The translations under genes were made by a program, and so were the position numbers. DNA of 64,000 bases from Heterobilharzia americana (Eukaryota; Platyhelminthes; Trematoda; Strigeidida; Schistosomatidae): contig OX104130.1 in assembly GCA_944470555.2 (NCBI GenBank), positions 4,464,001-4,528,000 on the forward strand, read 5' to 3'. The first letter of the stretch is position 1. Every line of letters starts with the position of its first letter. Of the stretch, positions 12,196 through 23,594 are shown in pieces. The notes beneath the pieces are model-generated. The model was given only the letters and a program-made list of their open reading frames with translations, did not search any database and had not been told where the DNA came from.

Positions 12196-12278
12196 TAGTA
12201 GTAGTAGTGGTAGTAGTAGTAGTAGTAGTAGTAGCAGTAGTAGTAGTAGTAGTAATAGTAATAGTAGTAGTAGTAGTC
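12033..12278. repeat. (AGT)n imperfect microsatellite
   Basis: About 245 bases of AGT units with scattered GTG, AAC and GGT variants. It opens long frames on both strands (poly-Ser on plus, poly-Thr on minus), which are artefacts of the repeat. It lies 360 bases downstream of the poly-Gly exon, within the next intron. Confidence 0.95.
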
Positions 12279-12637
12279 ACAGGAGTTTTAGATGCACCAT
12301 AACACCCTGGCTCAAATATTTTTAGGTTCATAAGTATGTGATAGTTATGAATAGCAAAACAGTATGAAACAGATGCCCAGTGTTTCACTACCTGATGTCG
12401 GTGGATAGTGATACCTATCTGTGTACCACACTAGTGTCTTGATAGACCTAAATATGAGATCAGTACGCTTTTCATATGACTTAAAGTTGTTTGTTCTGAC
12501 AGACAGTTGTAATTTATAAATATGTGATTGTCGCGTCAGTTTTCGATAGACCCACATGTGTACAAAATTGTAAAAACATGAACAGTTTGACAATTCTGAA
12601 CATTTAGACTGATATTTTCATAAAGACGTAAAATCAC

Positions 12638-12861
12638 CTGAAAATCTTGTTTCTTAGTTGAATATTGTGGCCGAACTGCCTGACTGCCAGTCAGACCTAA
12701 TTTCTTTTTGGTCTTAACGCCACCTGGTCTGCCGTCACCAATTGCTCCATCAGCGACACCAGTACCACCACCGCCGCCACCACCGCCACCACCCCCACCT
12801 CCTTCGCCACCATCACCAACACCAGCATCCGTCGCATCACCGCCTTGATCTATCTCATTAC
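12638..12861 (-). CDS. Ferlin-like gene, linker exon ending before C2B
   Basis: The exon is bounded on the minus strand by an acceptor (tttattattctag, ending at 12862) and a donor (CAG|GTGATT at 12637). It is 224 bases: 2 bases plus 74 codons, starting in phase 1 and ending in phase 0, with no stop. It encodes an acidic start (NEIDQGGDATD), 13 glycines in a row, a basic stretch (KTKKKLGLTG) and a C-terminal KKQDFQ. In ferlins the linker after C2A ends in a K-x-QDFQ-like motif immediately before the first strand of C2B, and this is the main reason for the call. Ferlins are multi-C2, single-pass membrane proteins in calcium-dependent vesicle fusion and membrane repair. The next exon (C2B) is not seen in the remaining 12.6 kb. 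The low-complexity linker itself carries no family information, so the assignment is moderate. Confidence 0.6.
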
Positions 12862-13155
12862 CTAGAATAATAAAAATGAGAATTTTTTAAGCGGAAAAGG
12901 TGACGTGTTTTCATGATTTTTGAAGTTTAGATAACTGTGGTACATATAGAACAGAATTTCCGTTTGCATACACACTACTGAAACAAAATATAGATTTGAA
13001 CTCTCCAGATTCCAGCAGTTTGACACACTTCCTCAAGTACTTTCCTTTTGTAGCGCATGTTTAGTATTCCACAGTGAACTAGGTGCATTATGTATGATGT
13101 ATCCAACCAGGATGAAGATGAAGTGTGATGCACTGTCAACCTACGTCAACAATGC
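12862..13155. other. intron sequence, nothing recognised
   Basis: Polypyrimidine/acceptor context for the exon at 12861, otherwise plain AT-rich sequence. Confidence 0.4.
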
Positions 13156-13159
13156 ATTC

Positions 13160-13665
13160 TAATATTAATGATGGATAGTGGACTCGAACCCAGAACCGTT
13201 CGCTTCGAACACCGGAGCGTTATCCACTAAAGCACTGAGTCTTGATGGCCGCTTCTTTGAACAATGGGTGTATCCTGGTTTCTATGTTATATCTTGTTAA
13301 TCCTCATGATAATTAGATTGAATTAATTGGATAGTACTGGGATATAGGTTCCTCAGCCGGTACTTTTCAGTTTTGATATTAATGACGAGTGACTCAGTGG
13401 TGCAGCGAATAACACTTTGGCGTATGGAACGACTGATCCTAAGTTTGAGTGTTACTAAGAACAACATCACTCGCTAGGAGATAGGTAAAGCCAGCTGAGG
13501 AGTCATAAATAGGGTGAAACGTAGCTCCTCGGTTCCACTGCTGGCCACTATCCATTATCAGTATAAAAAACCGAAAATACCGACAATATCGAGGCATCGG
13601 CACAGAAGCCAATATGCCAATAGTCGCCCATCAATTCTATCTAATCAACCACTGAAACTTGTAAG
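13160..13665. mobile_element. Inverted pair of Sm-alpha-type hammerhead SINEs
   Basis: Minus tRNA-like head at about 13270-13180 ('ggactcgaaccc' B box reversed); plus copy from 13384 with a tRNA-like head, a hammerhead block at 13491-13535 (CTGAGGA, then GTGAAAC) and the family middle 'aatatcgaggcatcgg' at 13588. Stem II is poorly paired in the plus copy. Confidence 0.6.
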
Positions 13666-13879
13666 CTATAATTTCAAAATACATTCTAATGTCTATGCAG
13701 AAGAAGATACTTTCTTGCTGGTTAATGCAAGCTACTATAAGACTTTCAGACGTTTTTCTGATTTGGACCAGGTAGTTTAAAGTGATGCGCATCAAGAAGA
13801 AAAAGAAGAAGGTATAAACGAAGTGATTGGTTACTGATGAACAAGCTCTTGACGGGGTTCTCATTACCAACTAAAATTT

Positions 13880-15264
13880 GACTATGAATAAGACTGAATG
13901 ACATGATAATATGATGGCATTATGTACGATAGGTGATTCTTTGAATGGAATGTTACTGACATTTAGTAGAAATTCAGAGAGGGAAGCTCTCGGGAACCTT
14001 CAAAATGATAACAATATAGTAATTGCTAAATCAAATAAAGGCAACTCAACAGTTGTAGGCAACAAATCTGACTACATCTACAAAGTGAATGAATATATAT
14101 AGACAGAACCATAGGAAGAAATTAGGAAATCAGTGGATGTTATTAGGTCAAGGTTAAGAAATCCACAGGGGACATGATATGCCGAATGAAACCTTTTCTA
14201 GGTGAGTCAGAGTGGTTTAATTGAATGCCGAAAACTAATAATTCCAGTAGAATGTATGGTACCATTAGAATCCATTAGTCAGTAGATTTTAGAAACATTC
14301 CAACTAGTAAGTTGTCCAAATATTTAGTAATGATGTTAGGCCCAATAAGAAATCACTCAAAATCCTGACTTAATGACTTTTATGACAATGAAAAAAAAAA
14401 GTTTATTTTGACATGAATAGCCTTTACACGAATGTACCGATTGATATGGCTCTAGACGCAGTTCGAAATGGGCTTAAGGATGACAATGAGCTTACGCATG
14501 GAACTAAGGTGCCAAATGAGGGAATCATGCTAGGAGTACAATTGTGGCTAACATCTACAGTTATTAAGTTTCAAAATGAAATATATAAACAAACTGAAGG
14601 TGTTGCCATGGATCACCAATATCCCCTATCGTCGCAGACATATTTATGGATAGTTGGGAACAGGTAGCCCTTCAAACATTTAGTCCTACTCCACAGATAT
14701 GGTTCCGATATGTAGATGATAGGTTTACAGTACTGAAATTGGAACACATCAACAGGTTCTTGGCACATATGAATTCAGTAGTGAATGCATACCGATTTAC
14801 CTGTGACTCAGAAAGTGTAGAAGGTGAGCTAGCAATGTTGGATTGCAAGATTAAACGAACACAAGAGGGAAATCTAGAGACTTGTGTTTATAGGAAACCT
14901 ACCCATTCGAATCGCCACTTAGACTTCGAACCATCCTACTCCATTTCAGTTAAAGTAGGCCTAGTTAGATGCTTAGGTGATAGAACAAAAAAGCTTACTA
15001 GTAGGTCGGAAGACCTACGACAAGAAATTAGACACATCAAGAATACCCTATGTCTCAATAATTACCCTCCAAAATTTATCAATAAATTCATAAGAAATCG
15101 AAAGAAAAATATTAGCAGTGGTAGTAGTAACACAAGTGTTATTATTAATAGTCCTATTGATAATAGTAATAATGGTGACTTGGTTGAGACAGAATTCAAT
15201 GCCTCTACTGTCTTACCAAACAAGAAAGGCAGTTCAGAAGTGTTACGAAGAATTCTCACTAATT
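13880..15264 (+). mobile_element. Penelope-like element, RT region, SINE-interrupted
   Basis: An N-terminal block at 13980-14100 (NNIVIAKSNKGNSTVV then YIYK) matches the 'ADKG..VVV' motif that precedes the RT in PLEs. A decayed stretch follows (14100-14400), then the RT palm (14413-15060) and linker. The 3' part, where a GIY-YIG endonuclease would be expected, is cut off at about 15265 by a hammerhead SINE pair. Confidence 0.8.
14413..15264 (+). pseudogene. PLE reverse transcriptase, frameshifted
   Basis: Two overlapping frames make one RT. Frame 14413-14667 has SLYTNVPI (palm start) and YKQTEGVAM. Frame 14646 onward has WFRYVDDRF with RYVDD at 14706-14720 (catalytic Asp pair kept), LDCKI, then YRKPTHSNRHLDF and a basic linker (KFIRNRKKN). 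The RYVDD, 'YRKPTH' and SLYTNVP motifs are characteristic of Penelope-type RTs. The switch of frame falls at about 14611 in the A-M-G-S-P motif, where one G appears to be missing. Conserved motifs suggest this copy is not very old. A Ser/Asn-rich tract follows, then the frame runs into SINE sequence at 15265. Confidence 0.85.
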
Positions 15265-15775
15265 CAGGGGGGCTTTGTGGGGGATTAAGTGATTTTTCAA
15301 GTTGGTATTCATCACGGAGTGATATCATTTGCAAGGACATTGGAATCATGGGAGCACTGGATAGCTGTTTCGTCCTAGTATGTGGCTCCTCAGAAGTACG
15401 CACCCTTGACCCCGCTAGGGATCTAGTGCTCATTGGTGACCAGCTCCGAGAACTGATTCCTGAAGTTTCAATAAAAAGTCGTCACCGTTGGGGCAAACCC
15501 AGTGTCTAGGATGAAAAACACTTAGCGATGACATTGGGCGATGGTCACGCTATGTTGTGAACTGACAGAAGTTGGAAATATGAACTGTCGGTTCAACGGT
15601 AATGTGCTAGCCATAGAACCTGAAGATTCCTAACGAGGTCAAGGGAGCATACTTCTGAATAGTCCTACGCTAGAGCGAAACAGCTGTCCAGTTCTACCAG
15701 TTTTCCAATGTTCCTCCAACTGATGTCAGTCCATAATGAATGCCAACCTGAAATCAACCACTAAATCTGCATAGA
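15265..15775. mobile_element. Inverted pair of second hammerhead-SINE family (family B)
   Basis: Left part (15265-15417) is a minus 3' part: tail, stem ('agcactgga'), hammerhead (CTGAGGA, ACGAAAC on minus), truncated just at the tRNA-like head. From 15430 a plus copy starts at the family's 5' end ('cattggtgaccagct'), passes the tRNA-like head at about 15592-15640 and a decayed hammerhead, and ends 'ccaacctgaaatca' at 15755. It interrupts the PLE frame. Confidence 0.7.
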
Positions 15776-16520
15776 CACAAAAAAAACAAATAAATCATTG
15801 TATTTTCTACACATTGTGACATTTCAATACACCATCTCTTATCTTACCGCCTTTTCTTTCAACTGAGGACTTGGGTAATTGTCGGGAGATAGAATCTGAA
15901 TGTTAGTTTGCGAGGGTTCGCTTAAGAACATATGACCAGGTTATATTATACTTAAATCCAGTATATCGATAAAAATGAGCATGATGTGTGGATGTATCTG
16001 TATCACTAACATCCATTCTAAGCCATATCACATAGACTGTCCAACCCCCTAATATCGGTTGTCACATACTGCAGAAAAACAAGTGGAGTCTTCTTGGACT
16101 GGAGGTATGTTGCTGTTTGACCGCCATCAACCTTTTTCCATCCTCAACTTGCTAGAGATAGTATTTTGTTACAAGGCATGCCTAAAACGCATCCCAACCG
16201 GTGGAGTCGATGAAGTTTCACAACCTAATCAACTGATGTTCTTCTTTTACCTGAAACTGTACATCGAAAGGGGTAACAATAGGTAGGATACAGCCTCTGT
16301 TACGAAGGCAACCAGTTGGAACAAAATACCTGCGGATACATTTTCTTTTATTAATGAAAATAATAATCACGGATAAAGTCACTTAGCCTAGAAGCTTGGA
16401 GAGGAGCATGCAATCATCAGAACTGTAATTACATTGCATGTTAATGTAGATTTCGAAAATTATTCAATACTATTTTTATTTATTGATACTTTTAATTCCC
16501 GTTGTAATTCTTATCGAAGT
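15776..16520. other. no gene recognised
   Basis: The frame 16059-16286 has no known motif; a short block near 16085-16110 resembles sequence near 23300-23345, so an unclassified repeat is likely. Confidence 0.35.
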
Positions 16521-16524
16521 GGTC

Positions 16525-16660
16525 ATCCTGCGTTGGCATATTGGCTCGTATGCGAATACTTCGATATTCCTTGATTATTAGCATGCACTCAGCTGACAAG
16601 TCCAAAATGGACGAAAATGCTTCCTGGAGTCCACTACTTGCCACCATCAAGCAGAATAAT
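16525..16660 (+). mobile_element. Sm-alpha-type SINE fragment with hammerhead
   Basis: The family middle block lies inverted at 16525-16565. It is followed by a plus hammerhead at 16589-16627: CTGACAA (one core change, G to A), a perfect 4-bp stem II (GTCC/GGAC), GAAA, and a CTGG strand of stem I, then 'gagtccactacttgccac', the family tail. Confidence 0.6.
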
Positions 16661-17990
16661 CGGTCTTATTCTTTTTTCATTGTTTCAACTGTATTTCATG
16701 AGGTGGTCGAATCAATGATCCAGGAATTAAGTGTTCAATAGAAAAGTAATCGGCTGATTGTTCAGTTCAATGACAATGGATTTATAGAATCGGTAAAAAT
16801 AAAGGTGGTATTGAACTTTTTGTTTAACCTTATCAATTCAAGCTTTCATCATCAGTTATCAAGTAGGACAATATTCGATTATTCCAGTTAACGTCTTACA
16901 ATTTCATGCATATTTCAAGCTTTCATTAATTACTCAATTTATAACATGAATATTATAAAAATTTGACTTTTGTGTTCACTCTTGAATTAATTTATTCTGA
17001 TAGGAAATTACAGAAATTTATTTGAAAAACTAATCACTAATCATCACTAAGAAGTTGATATTCACAGAAATATTGATTCATTCGAATTCGGAAATCGATA
17101 AGCACATTGCCAATGATTGCCTGGGTTCTTGTGACGACATCTGTCTTCAAGTTTTCTGACAGTAGTATTGGGTAATATGGGCTGGAATCTTAGACATGGC
17201 ATCATTTCCTCTGAGGTTGCAGATATGCCTTGCTGACGCATGCCAGCAAGCATAAAACCTATGTCGAGCAAGGCTGCCTTCCTGACGATGACTCCCAACC
17301 ATGTGAAACCTCTTAAAGTACACCACTATGGTGAGCCTCCTAACCAACACGAAACAACTCAGTCTACAGTGCGCAATTAATGCAGTTAGTCTATTTCTTA
17401 ACAAACCGATCACGGATGGACTGACATGTCACCTAGGTGGCAACATGTTACACACTGCATTTAATCTCCACTTCAGGAAAGAATCAATCTCCGTAGATCT
17501 GATAACTGTGATACAGTTATCTATACTCTATACAGCACAAAATGGCACCTTGCTGTGCGTAACTTATCGACATTCAAAATGTTTCCGTGGGCAGAAAGTA
17601 TTACACAGAGAAATGTCAGCAATATGCACAAGTCACTCGCATGTGTAATCCAAGTGTAATGGTGTAATGCTTAACAATCAGAAGGAAATGACCTAGGCTT
17701 CATCAGCTATCAAAGCCATGCACATATATCAGGATAGTAAGTCATGAATAGTTGGTTGCTATTCATAATATCTCTTCACGGTAGAATGATACTGAACCTC
17801 GTTAAAATTTGATCATTAACATGGAATTTTTATAATTCTGTTTAGTGACAAGATAAAAGAGTATACTGAAACGAAAGGCTTGGGGAATAACTTGTCGGTT
17901 ATCCAGTGTAGCACAATTCAGTCTATCCCAAATAAACCATCTATGAGCAGTCAGCCATTTCCCTGTCTTTAATCAAATAGACTGATATTG
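16661..17990. other. no gene recognised
   Basis: Frames at 17062-17298, 17147-17413 (minus) and 17328-17648 (plus) overlap each other and none shows a motif or splice-site boundaries I trust. A decayed retroelement is possible at 17050-17650 because the base composition is more balanced than in the flanks. Confidence 0.3.
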
Positions 17991-18480
17991 CTCGTATTAT
18001 CCCGTTGCTGATTGGACAGAATCGATCGGTCTCAATTGGCTTATAGGCTCTTGAGCGGATGCCTCGATATTGCTAATGTTTCAATCACATAATAATGATA
18101 GCATTGAAATCTAGGACACAGAGATCATCCTTTTGACACTTATCAGCTGGATCACTCAGTGGGAGTAAGGGACGTATTTTTCATTGGGACTCGAACCCAG
18201 GACCGGCTGCTTCAAACACCAGATCGTTGTCCATTGCGCTACCTGGTCGTGATAGCCACCTCTTGTGCGACAGGTGTGATTTTTATGGTGTTACTTGCAC
18301 GAGAAGTGGCTATCATGACTTGGTGGTCAGGCGTTTGAAGTGGTCGGTCCCGAGTTCGAGTCTAATGTGGGAACGACATCACTCACTGGGAAGTAGGTGA
18401 ATCTCTCTGATGAGTCCCAAGTAGAACGAAACGCGCGTCCTGCATTCCACCTCTAGATACCATTCATCATTACAATCAAA
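17991..18480. mobile_element. Inverted pair of Sm-alpha-type hammerhead SINEs
   Basis: Minus copy: family middle at 17996-18080, decayed hammerhead near 18130-18160, tRNA-like head at about 18265-18185 with B box 'gggactcgaaccc' reversed. Plus copy: head at about 18310-18365 ('agtggctatcatgacttgg', B box 'gagttcgagtc'), hammerhead at 18405-18450, tail to 18480. Only about 45 bases separate the two heads, so a transcript would fold into a long hairpin. Confidence 0.75.
18405..18450 (+). ncRNA. Hammerhead ribozyme, Sm-alpha type
   Basis: CTGATGA at 18407-18413, stem II GTCC/GAAC (one mismatch), GAAA at 18428-18431, CGCGCG short stem III, and a GTC cleavage triplet at 18437-18439. All catalytic core bases are kept. 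Stem I flanks no longer pair, so activity is uncertain. Confidence 0.7.
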
Positions 18481-18529
18481 TATAATGTTGATAGGCAGAC
18501 AGACAGACAGATGAAATTGATATAGAAAT

Positions 18530-18800
18530 TCGCCCAGAAACGCATCATTTCATGTTGTCACATTTCACAGTAGTATATAAAGAATAAGTGGATAGAAAAA
18601 GAATGATATCAAAGTAGACAAAGGTCTGTCGGAGAGGAGGGCATTTAAAAATGAAGGTTAGTTATAACATTCAACCTTTACAAAGATGAAATCTGTGCCA
18701 TTGTAACCGATATTTAGCCACTTCAACAAGAATCCCCAATCACTGATTCATTTCCATTGTCTTGAGGACCACAGTCAGGCAGTCTACACCTCTATTTACG
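18530..18800 (+). repeat. Unclassified interspersed repeat, copy 1
   Basis: Shares a long collinear block with 61060-61330 in the same orientation ('cacagtagtata', 'atatcaaagtagacaaag', 'gaaggttagt', 'ggcagtctaca'). No coding motif; no clear terminal repeats. Confidence 0.6.
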
Positions 18801-19115
18801 GTTCAGACCAATAAGTAGAATGTTAGTGAGAAGTTAGTCGGAAATATTATTTACCAACTGAAATGAATAACAACGACGTAAAGCTTTCTTATGTGACGTT
18901 CAAGGAATTGCACTCGACAACAAAAAAAGCAATTTCTTCCTTTCTTCATTTAAACGTCTGAGTTTTAGAAAATATCTCTCATTATTGTAGAAATCAGGAG
19001 AAAGAAATCATAATTCAATGTGTGTGAGGAACCTAGATAAATTACAGGTTCAAGATGTATTGCAAGATTTTTGTAGGTCTGTATACCCTCCGTGAACATA
19101 CATATAACCAACCGA
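18801..19115. other. no gene seen
   Basis: Nothing recognised. Confidence 0.35.
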
Positions 19116-19119
19116 GTTA

Positions 19120-19250
19120 CTTTAAGGGTCACTCTAGCAAGCTCTGAAGTGACCAATCAGGTTCCAGTACTTCGCCCGGGGGGGGTTAGCTTTGGATAAA
19201 ATAACTAAAAGTGATTGGTTGTTTTAGAAATTGTTGGAATAGTCTTCAGA
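19120..19250. mobile_element. MITE-like element, diverged copy
   Basis: The left side 'agggtcactctagcaagc' and the right side 'gattggttgttttagaaa' resemble the ends of the element at 53811-53938. Inverted ends are imperfect here. Confidence 0.35.
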
Positions 19251-19254
19251 GTCA

Positions 19255-20355
19255 TTCTCCCTAGCAGTGACACGTCATTCAAATTCGGCTTGGTTGACAC
19301 GTCACTATAATAGTATGTAGATTTGAGTGGGCAGAGAATAGATAAGTCTTAATAGCGTAGGCAGACAATGCGCATTGGCTGAGTCATACATCTGTATGAT
19401 GCTATTTGGACACACTAGTTATGTCATTACAGTATGGATGAGTCATCAAATAGGCACGCAGAAAATCGGCCGATTAAAAAATATTCTGAGTACGGTGAAA
19501 ACAATAATTACAATAAATTTATGTATCAAGAAATGGTTGAATTAGTGAAATGTTATGATGCCACGGCGATTTAAATTGGGGGGAGTCTGTTGCAACGCGT
19601 TTGAAACCTGAAACCTGATCCCCAAGTGTCGAGTTGCGATTTCCAGATTGCCGTATCTTCTCATTGTCATCGTTCACCAATTGTCTTATATCACTAAATC
19701 AAACTCCATTCTTTGTGCACGTTGAGTTACTGGGCTACCACTGCCATATTTATGCACATTTTCTTACACCCCCGTGCCCCCTGCAACAACGAGTACATTG
19801 ACTGATGAAAACCTATCAACAACTGGTTATTACGCTGTGAATTAGAGTTGACAAGAATTTTTTGTCATTCCCCACGAAAGTGACTGGAAATGCCAAACCC
19901 TAGGAGTTAAGCTAACCACCAATAAATAATATTTCACACCGATTGTACGAGAGGCGGTTGTGTTGTGATTATGGTGTCTGAGACGATGATGGTGAGCTGG
20001 AGTCCCAGGGGGAACACCGTTACCCATTGATAAGCAGATATATCCGTGAGAATAGCATTCAGACGTGCAGTCATGAGTAGGTTCATGTCCCTATGCAGAT
20101 ATAAATTTATGTAACTTTACGACTAAGCTTTTGAAACCACCATTAACGCTTTGTAGGATCGGATAATGTGCAATAACATATCACCGGTTGATAACGTGGT
20201 AGCCGGTTAGATCACAGAGCAAATTCTAGAAGTTTTTTCAGTGTTGCATCTCTGGGTCTTTTTTAAATCTAATAGGCAAAGTTATTGCGAATACTTAAAT
20301 ATTTTGGGAATATTCTAGAAGCTTACAGACATAAAAAAGACTATAGGTCACGTGG
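19255..20355. other. no gene recognised
   Basis: No clear frame. 19570-19800 has a more balanced composition and may be the 5' region of the retroelement that follows at 20360, but no motif proves it. Confidence 0.3.
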
Positions 20356-20359
20356 CTAC

Positions 20360-21345
20360 AACTGACATTGAAAGCAAGCTTTCAATCATGTTTCACTTCT
20401 CACCTGCTCCAGTAGTCTTAGCTTTCAGCGTTGGACTGCTCTACGAAAGCTTTCTACAGTCTACTGATTTATGTGTATAGCAGTGATGAACATAACTGAG
20501 ACAAACTTGAGTTTCAACGTCAGGTTTTTAGACTAGACTTCAGTACTTAATTCTGTCCCAAGACCTGTTTTTTGGATAACCTAGCCAAGATACGCACTAA
20601 GCACTGGTTAATTAACTGGCTGGATTCCTATTTATCTGAAAAGAAACAGTATATTGTTCACTGAAGGAAACGTTCCACCTCATTACTTGCTGAACTAGGT
20701 GTTGGCCAAAACTATCATCCATCTCATTGATCTTTTCTCTGTCTCTCTACATGACTTGTCATTTTCAGCTAGTATAACCCGACAGTTTTCATACCTGTGA
20801 ACTCTTCAACAGATGCTTCACAACTGAATGATTTCCTATCTACGTTTAGACGATGGTCCTCTTGAGAATGGTCTTGTGCTTAATTCTTCAAAATATCAGA
20901 CTATAAACTTTAGTTTCAGTCATGAATATAACCTATGTAAACTGTTTAGTTCTCATGATTCTTGTTCTATTAATGGTTGTGTATTTGAGAGTGTTTGAGT
21001 ATGATTTATCTCGGTGTGATTTCTTCTTCGGACCTTTCTTGATCCGCGCATATCTTACTAATTTTTGGAAGAATCTTCCGCTTAACTTACTATACTACGA
21101 TCTGAGGGTATCTGGTATAACTTAGCCTCTTTTCTTGTGTTTGATAAACTCATGAATCTTACCTATTCTCCTTTATTGTTTTTCTTTTTTCTTTCTCAGA
21201 GTGCTAAAAAAGACTATGCTGTATTGCGTTCAGCCTTATTATTCTTTATTGTTATAGGATATAAACTAGTCCCTTCTGCATTTGTAGGCACAGAGCTCCA
21301 AAGATTGATCTATCACACCCTACGGTTAACTACAACTTAAGTTCA
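20360..21345 (+). pseudogene. CR1-like non-LTR retrotransposon RT relic
   Basis: Read across frames, the plus strand gives NWLDSYLSEKKQYIVH at about 20610-20660, a V-x-Q-x-S/H-x-x-x-P stretch, then 'DLSFSA', 'NGLVLNSSK' and 'KDYAVLRSALLFF' (21205-21250). This order (thumb/palm of a jockey/CR1-type RT: WL.SYL..R.Q.V, later LN..K) is that of schistosome CR1-like elements. Many stops and frameshifts; no FADD-type box is intact. No endonuclease or 3' tail identified. Confidence 0.6.
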
Positions 21346-21840
21346 ACTTAGTCATCGATTATGGTACTTCACTTTAGTATGAATGCGAGATGTGTAAGTT
21401 GTAGGATCCTTTACTTGAAAAAGGCAGGACGACCATAATCTACAAAATTAGTTGTGAAGACTGTTAACATCATGATGTTGACCAATCCATTCGTCGAATT
21501 GATGTCGATACTCATTAGATGAATACAACCACAACTTCGAATTGGACAAGGGGGAGATACTACAACTAAGCTTGGTAGTTAACAGACACATGGACACTGA
21601 ATCAGTCGACAAACGGGCTGCTAAGAAAAAGGATGAGTCAACTGGAAATCAACCAACCAAATCAGACATTACATCATCGGCATAGATCGACTGATAACAA
21701 CACTTTTAAAAATCTGTTTCTCATTGATTTTAAGGAGAGAAAAGTGACCTTTATGTAAAAGCCAATCACGCCCAAGGTCAGTGAATGTCCTTTAAAAAAT
21801 GGCATGCTACTTAAAAATTCTTCACTTGTTTACAAATGAA
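21346..21840. other. no gene seen
   Basis: Nothing recognised beyond AT-rich sequence. Confidence 0.35.
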
Positions 21841-21960
21841 ATACTGTTGAAATCGTCTAGTATGATGATGAAACGTCGAGGAATAAACCTCTGAGCTCAG
21901 AGAACACTGAACCATCATCATCATCTTACATTACAAATATTTGGCATCATTTCAAATTGG
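21841..21960 (+). mobile_element. PLE end fragment with hammerhead-like motif
   Basis: Short stem ('atcgtctagtatgat'), 'gatgaaacg', then 'gagctcagagaacac', the conserved 3' block of PLE-type hammerheads. Confidence 0.5.
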
Positions 21961-22189
21961 AATGAATCATAATATATCGATTGCATTCCAATTTCAAGTA
22001 AGTTGTTTAGTGAAAACAAAATGTATACGATACACGTTTGTTTTGTTTGTCCAATTTATTAAGAAGTTTACGATTGTCATTATTTAAAATAATTTTACTA
22101 GTAGACAAATCAGTTTGGTATCTAACACAGAAGTGTATCATATCAATTAATTCCTTTTAAAAACTTTGACAAAACGATGAGAAGGCGTA

Positions 22190-22940
22190 AATTTAATTTT
22201 GCGGGTTTGTAGGGATTTAGTGTTTTTCCAAGTTGGTATTCAACGTGAACTGATATTAGTTGAAGGGACATTTGAAACCTAGGAGAACTGGACAGCTGTC
22301 TCTTCCTAGTATGGGACTTCTCAACAGTACGCACTCACGACCTCATCCAAGCGGGTGCCCAACCCAAGGCCATCAGGATCTGTGGCCACCAAGTTACCAC
22401 TGAGCCACTGGGTCAAAATCAAAACAGTCCATATTTCCAACTTCTCTCAGTTCACGACCTAGCGCAACCATCACCTAGTGTTATCATTGAGTATTTGTCC
22501 TCACGTCCACCAGATTTGCCTCACGGGTGACAACTTCTCATTGGAACTTCAGGAATCAGCTCTCAAAGCTGATCACCAATTAACACTAGGTCATTTCAAT
22601 TTCTAAGGATTTATCGATTTCAAGTTGGTGTTCATCATGGTTGCCATGAGGACAAATACTCAACGATGACATTGGATAATGGTCGCACTATATTGTCGAC
22701 TGACAGAAATAGGAAATATGAACCACTGGATTCCGACGTAGTAGCTCAATGGTAACGTGCTGGCCACGGAACCTAGGGGTCCTCGGTTCGATCCTTGGCT
22801 GGGTCGGGTCACGGGTTCGCATTACTGACTGGTACCATACTATCTCGACAAAACGGCTGTCCAGTGCTTCCGGGTTACCAATGTTTCCGCAACCTACATT
22901 AGTCCATGACTGATACCAACTTGGGGTAATTTATTCATAC
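22190..22940. mobile_element. Inverted pair of family B hammerhead SINEs
   Basis: Minus, near full-length copy at 22600-22190: 5' end near 22595, tRNA-like head near 22420-22340, hammerhead remnant, tail ending 'caaacccgcaaaatt'. Plus copy at 22630-22940: shared body, tRNA-like head at 22740-22800 with B box 'ggttcgatcc', decayed hammerhead, tail. Confidence 0.7.
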
Positions 22941-22954
22941 ATTTACAATAGGTT

Positions 22955-23130
22955 TGTTATATTGATGTAGGACGCCCGTTTCGTCCTATTTGGGACTCGT
23001 GAGCTGGATGCACCTGCACTCCAGTGAGTGATGTTGTTCCTACTGGTGTTCGAGCCTTCAGCCCATCGCTTCAAACGCCAAATGATTTTCCCTAGGCCAC
23101 GGAGGCGCGAGAACCATGTCTTGCACAAGT
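22955..23130 (-). mobile_element. Sm-alpha-type hammerhead SINE, minus
   Basis: Hammerhead at about 23006-22967: stem II GTCC/GGAC is perfect and GAAA is present, but the core reads CTCACGA, a G to C change that should abolish cutting. The tRNA-like head follows toward 23110. Confidence 0.65.
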
Positions 23131-23189
23131 CCCAAATATGGCGAAAATACTCAAAAATTTGCAGATATCAAGGAGTAAAAACATCTGTT

Positions 23190-23590
23190 TCACCTAGTTC
23201 GATTCCAAGCCATTTGATCCAAGGGTTTTTAACCCTTGGTTTCCATTGTGTTAAGGATTTTAGCCACGCCGCCTACGTCTTCATAAGCGGTTCAGATCAA
23301 CAGTTGCAGACTTCCTGGACTGTTGACATATCACTGTTTGACTTACCTTAGCTTTCTTCTAACCTAGCCATACTTCGGTCGACAGTGTGCGCTGAGGTAT
23401 AAAGTGGTTTGATATATGTAACACGAGAACTAGCCACATCAATCTTTTCGGGATTTTAGTCACTTTCTTTTAGCAAATATACAGTTTCATCCTATACTTA
23501 AAACCAGTACCGGCATCCAGTTGGAATATCGCTTGATTTTTAAACAAAAGAAACTGATTTCTCAGTAAAGCTTAATGTTAAACTACATGC
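23190..23590. other. no gene recognised
   Basis: Contains the palindrome 'aagggtttttaacccttgg' near 23220-23240 and a block similar to 16085-16110; otherwise nothing. Confidence 0.3.
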
Positions 23591-23594
23591 ATAA

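Noticed and set aside
12056..12325. Long poly-Ser (plus) and poly-Thr (minus) frames
   Set aside because: They are translations of the AGT microsatellite.
17062..17648. Overlapping frames on both strands as an exon
   Set aside because: No domain, no convincing splice sites, and competing frames are of similar length.
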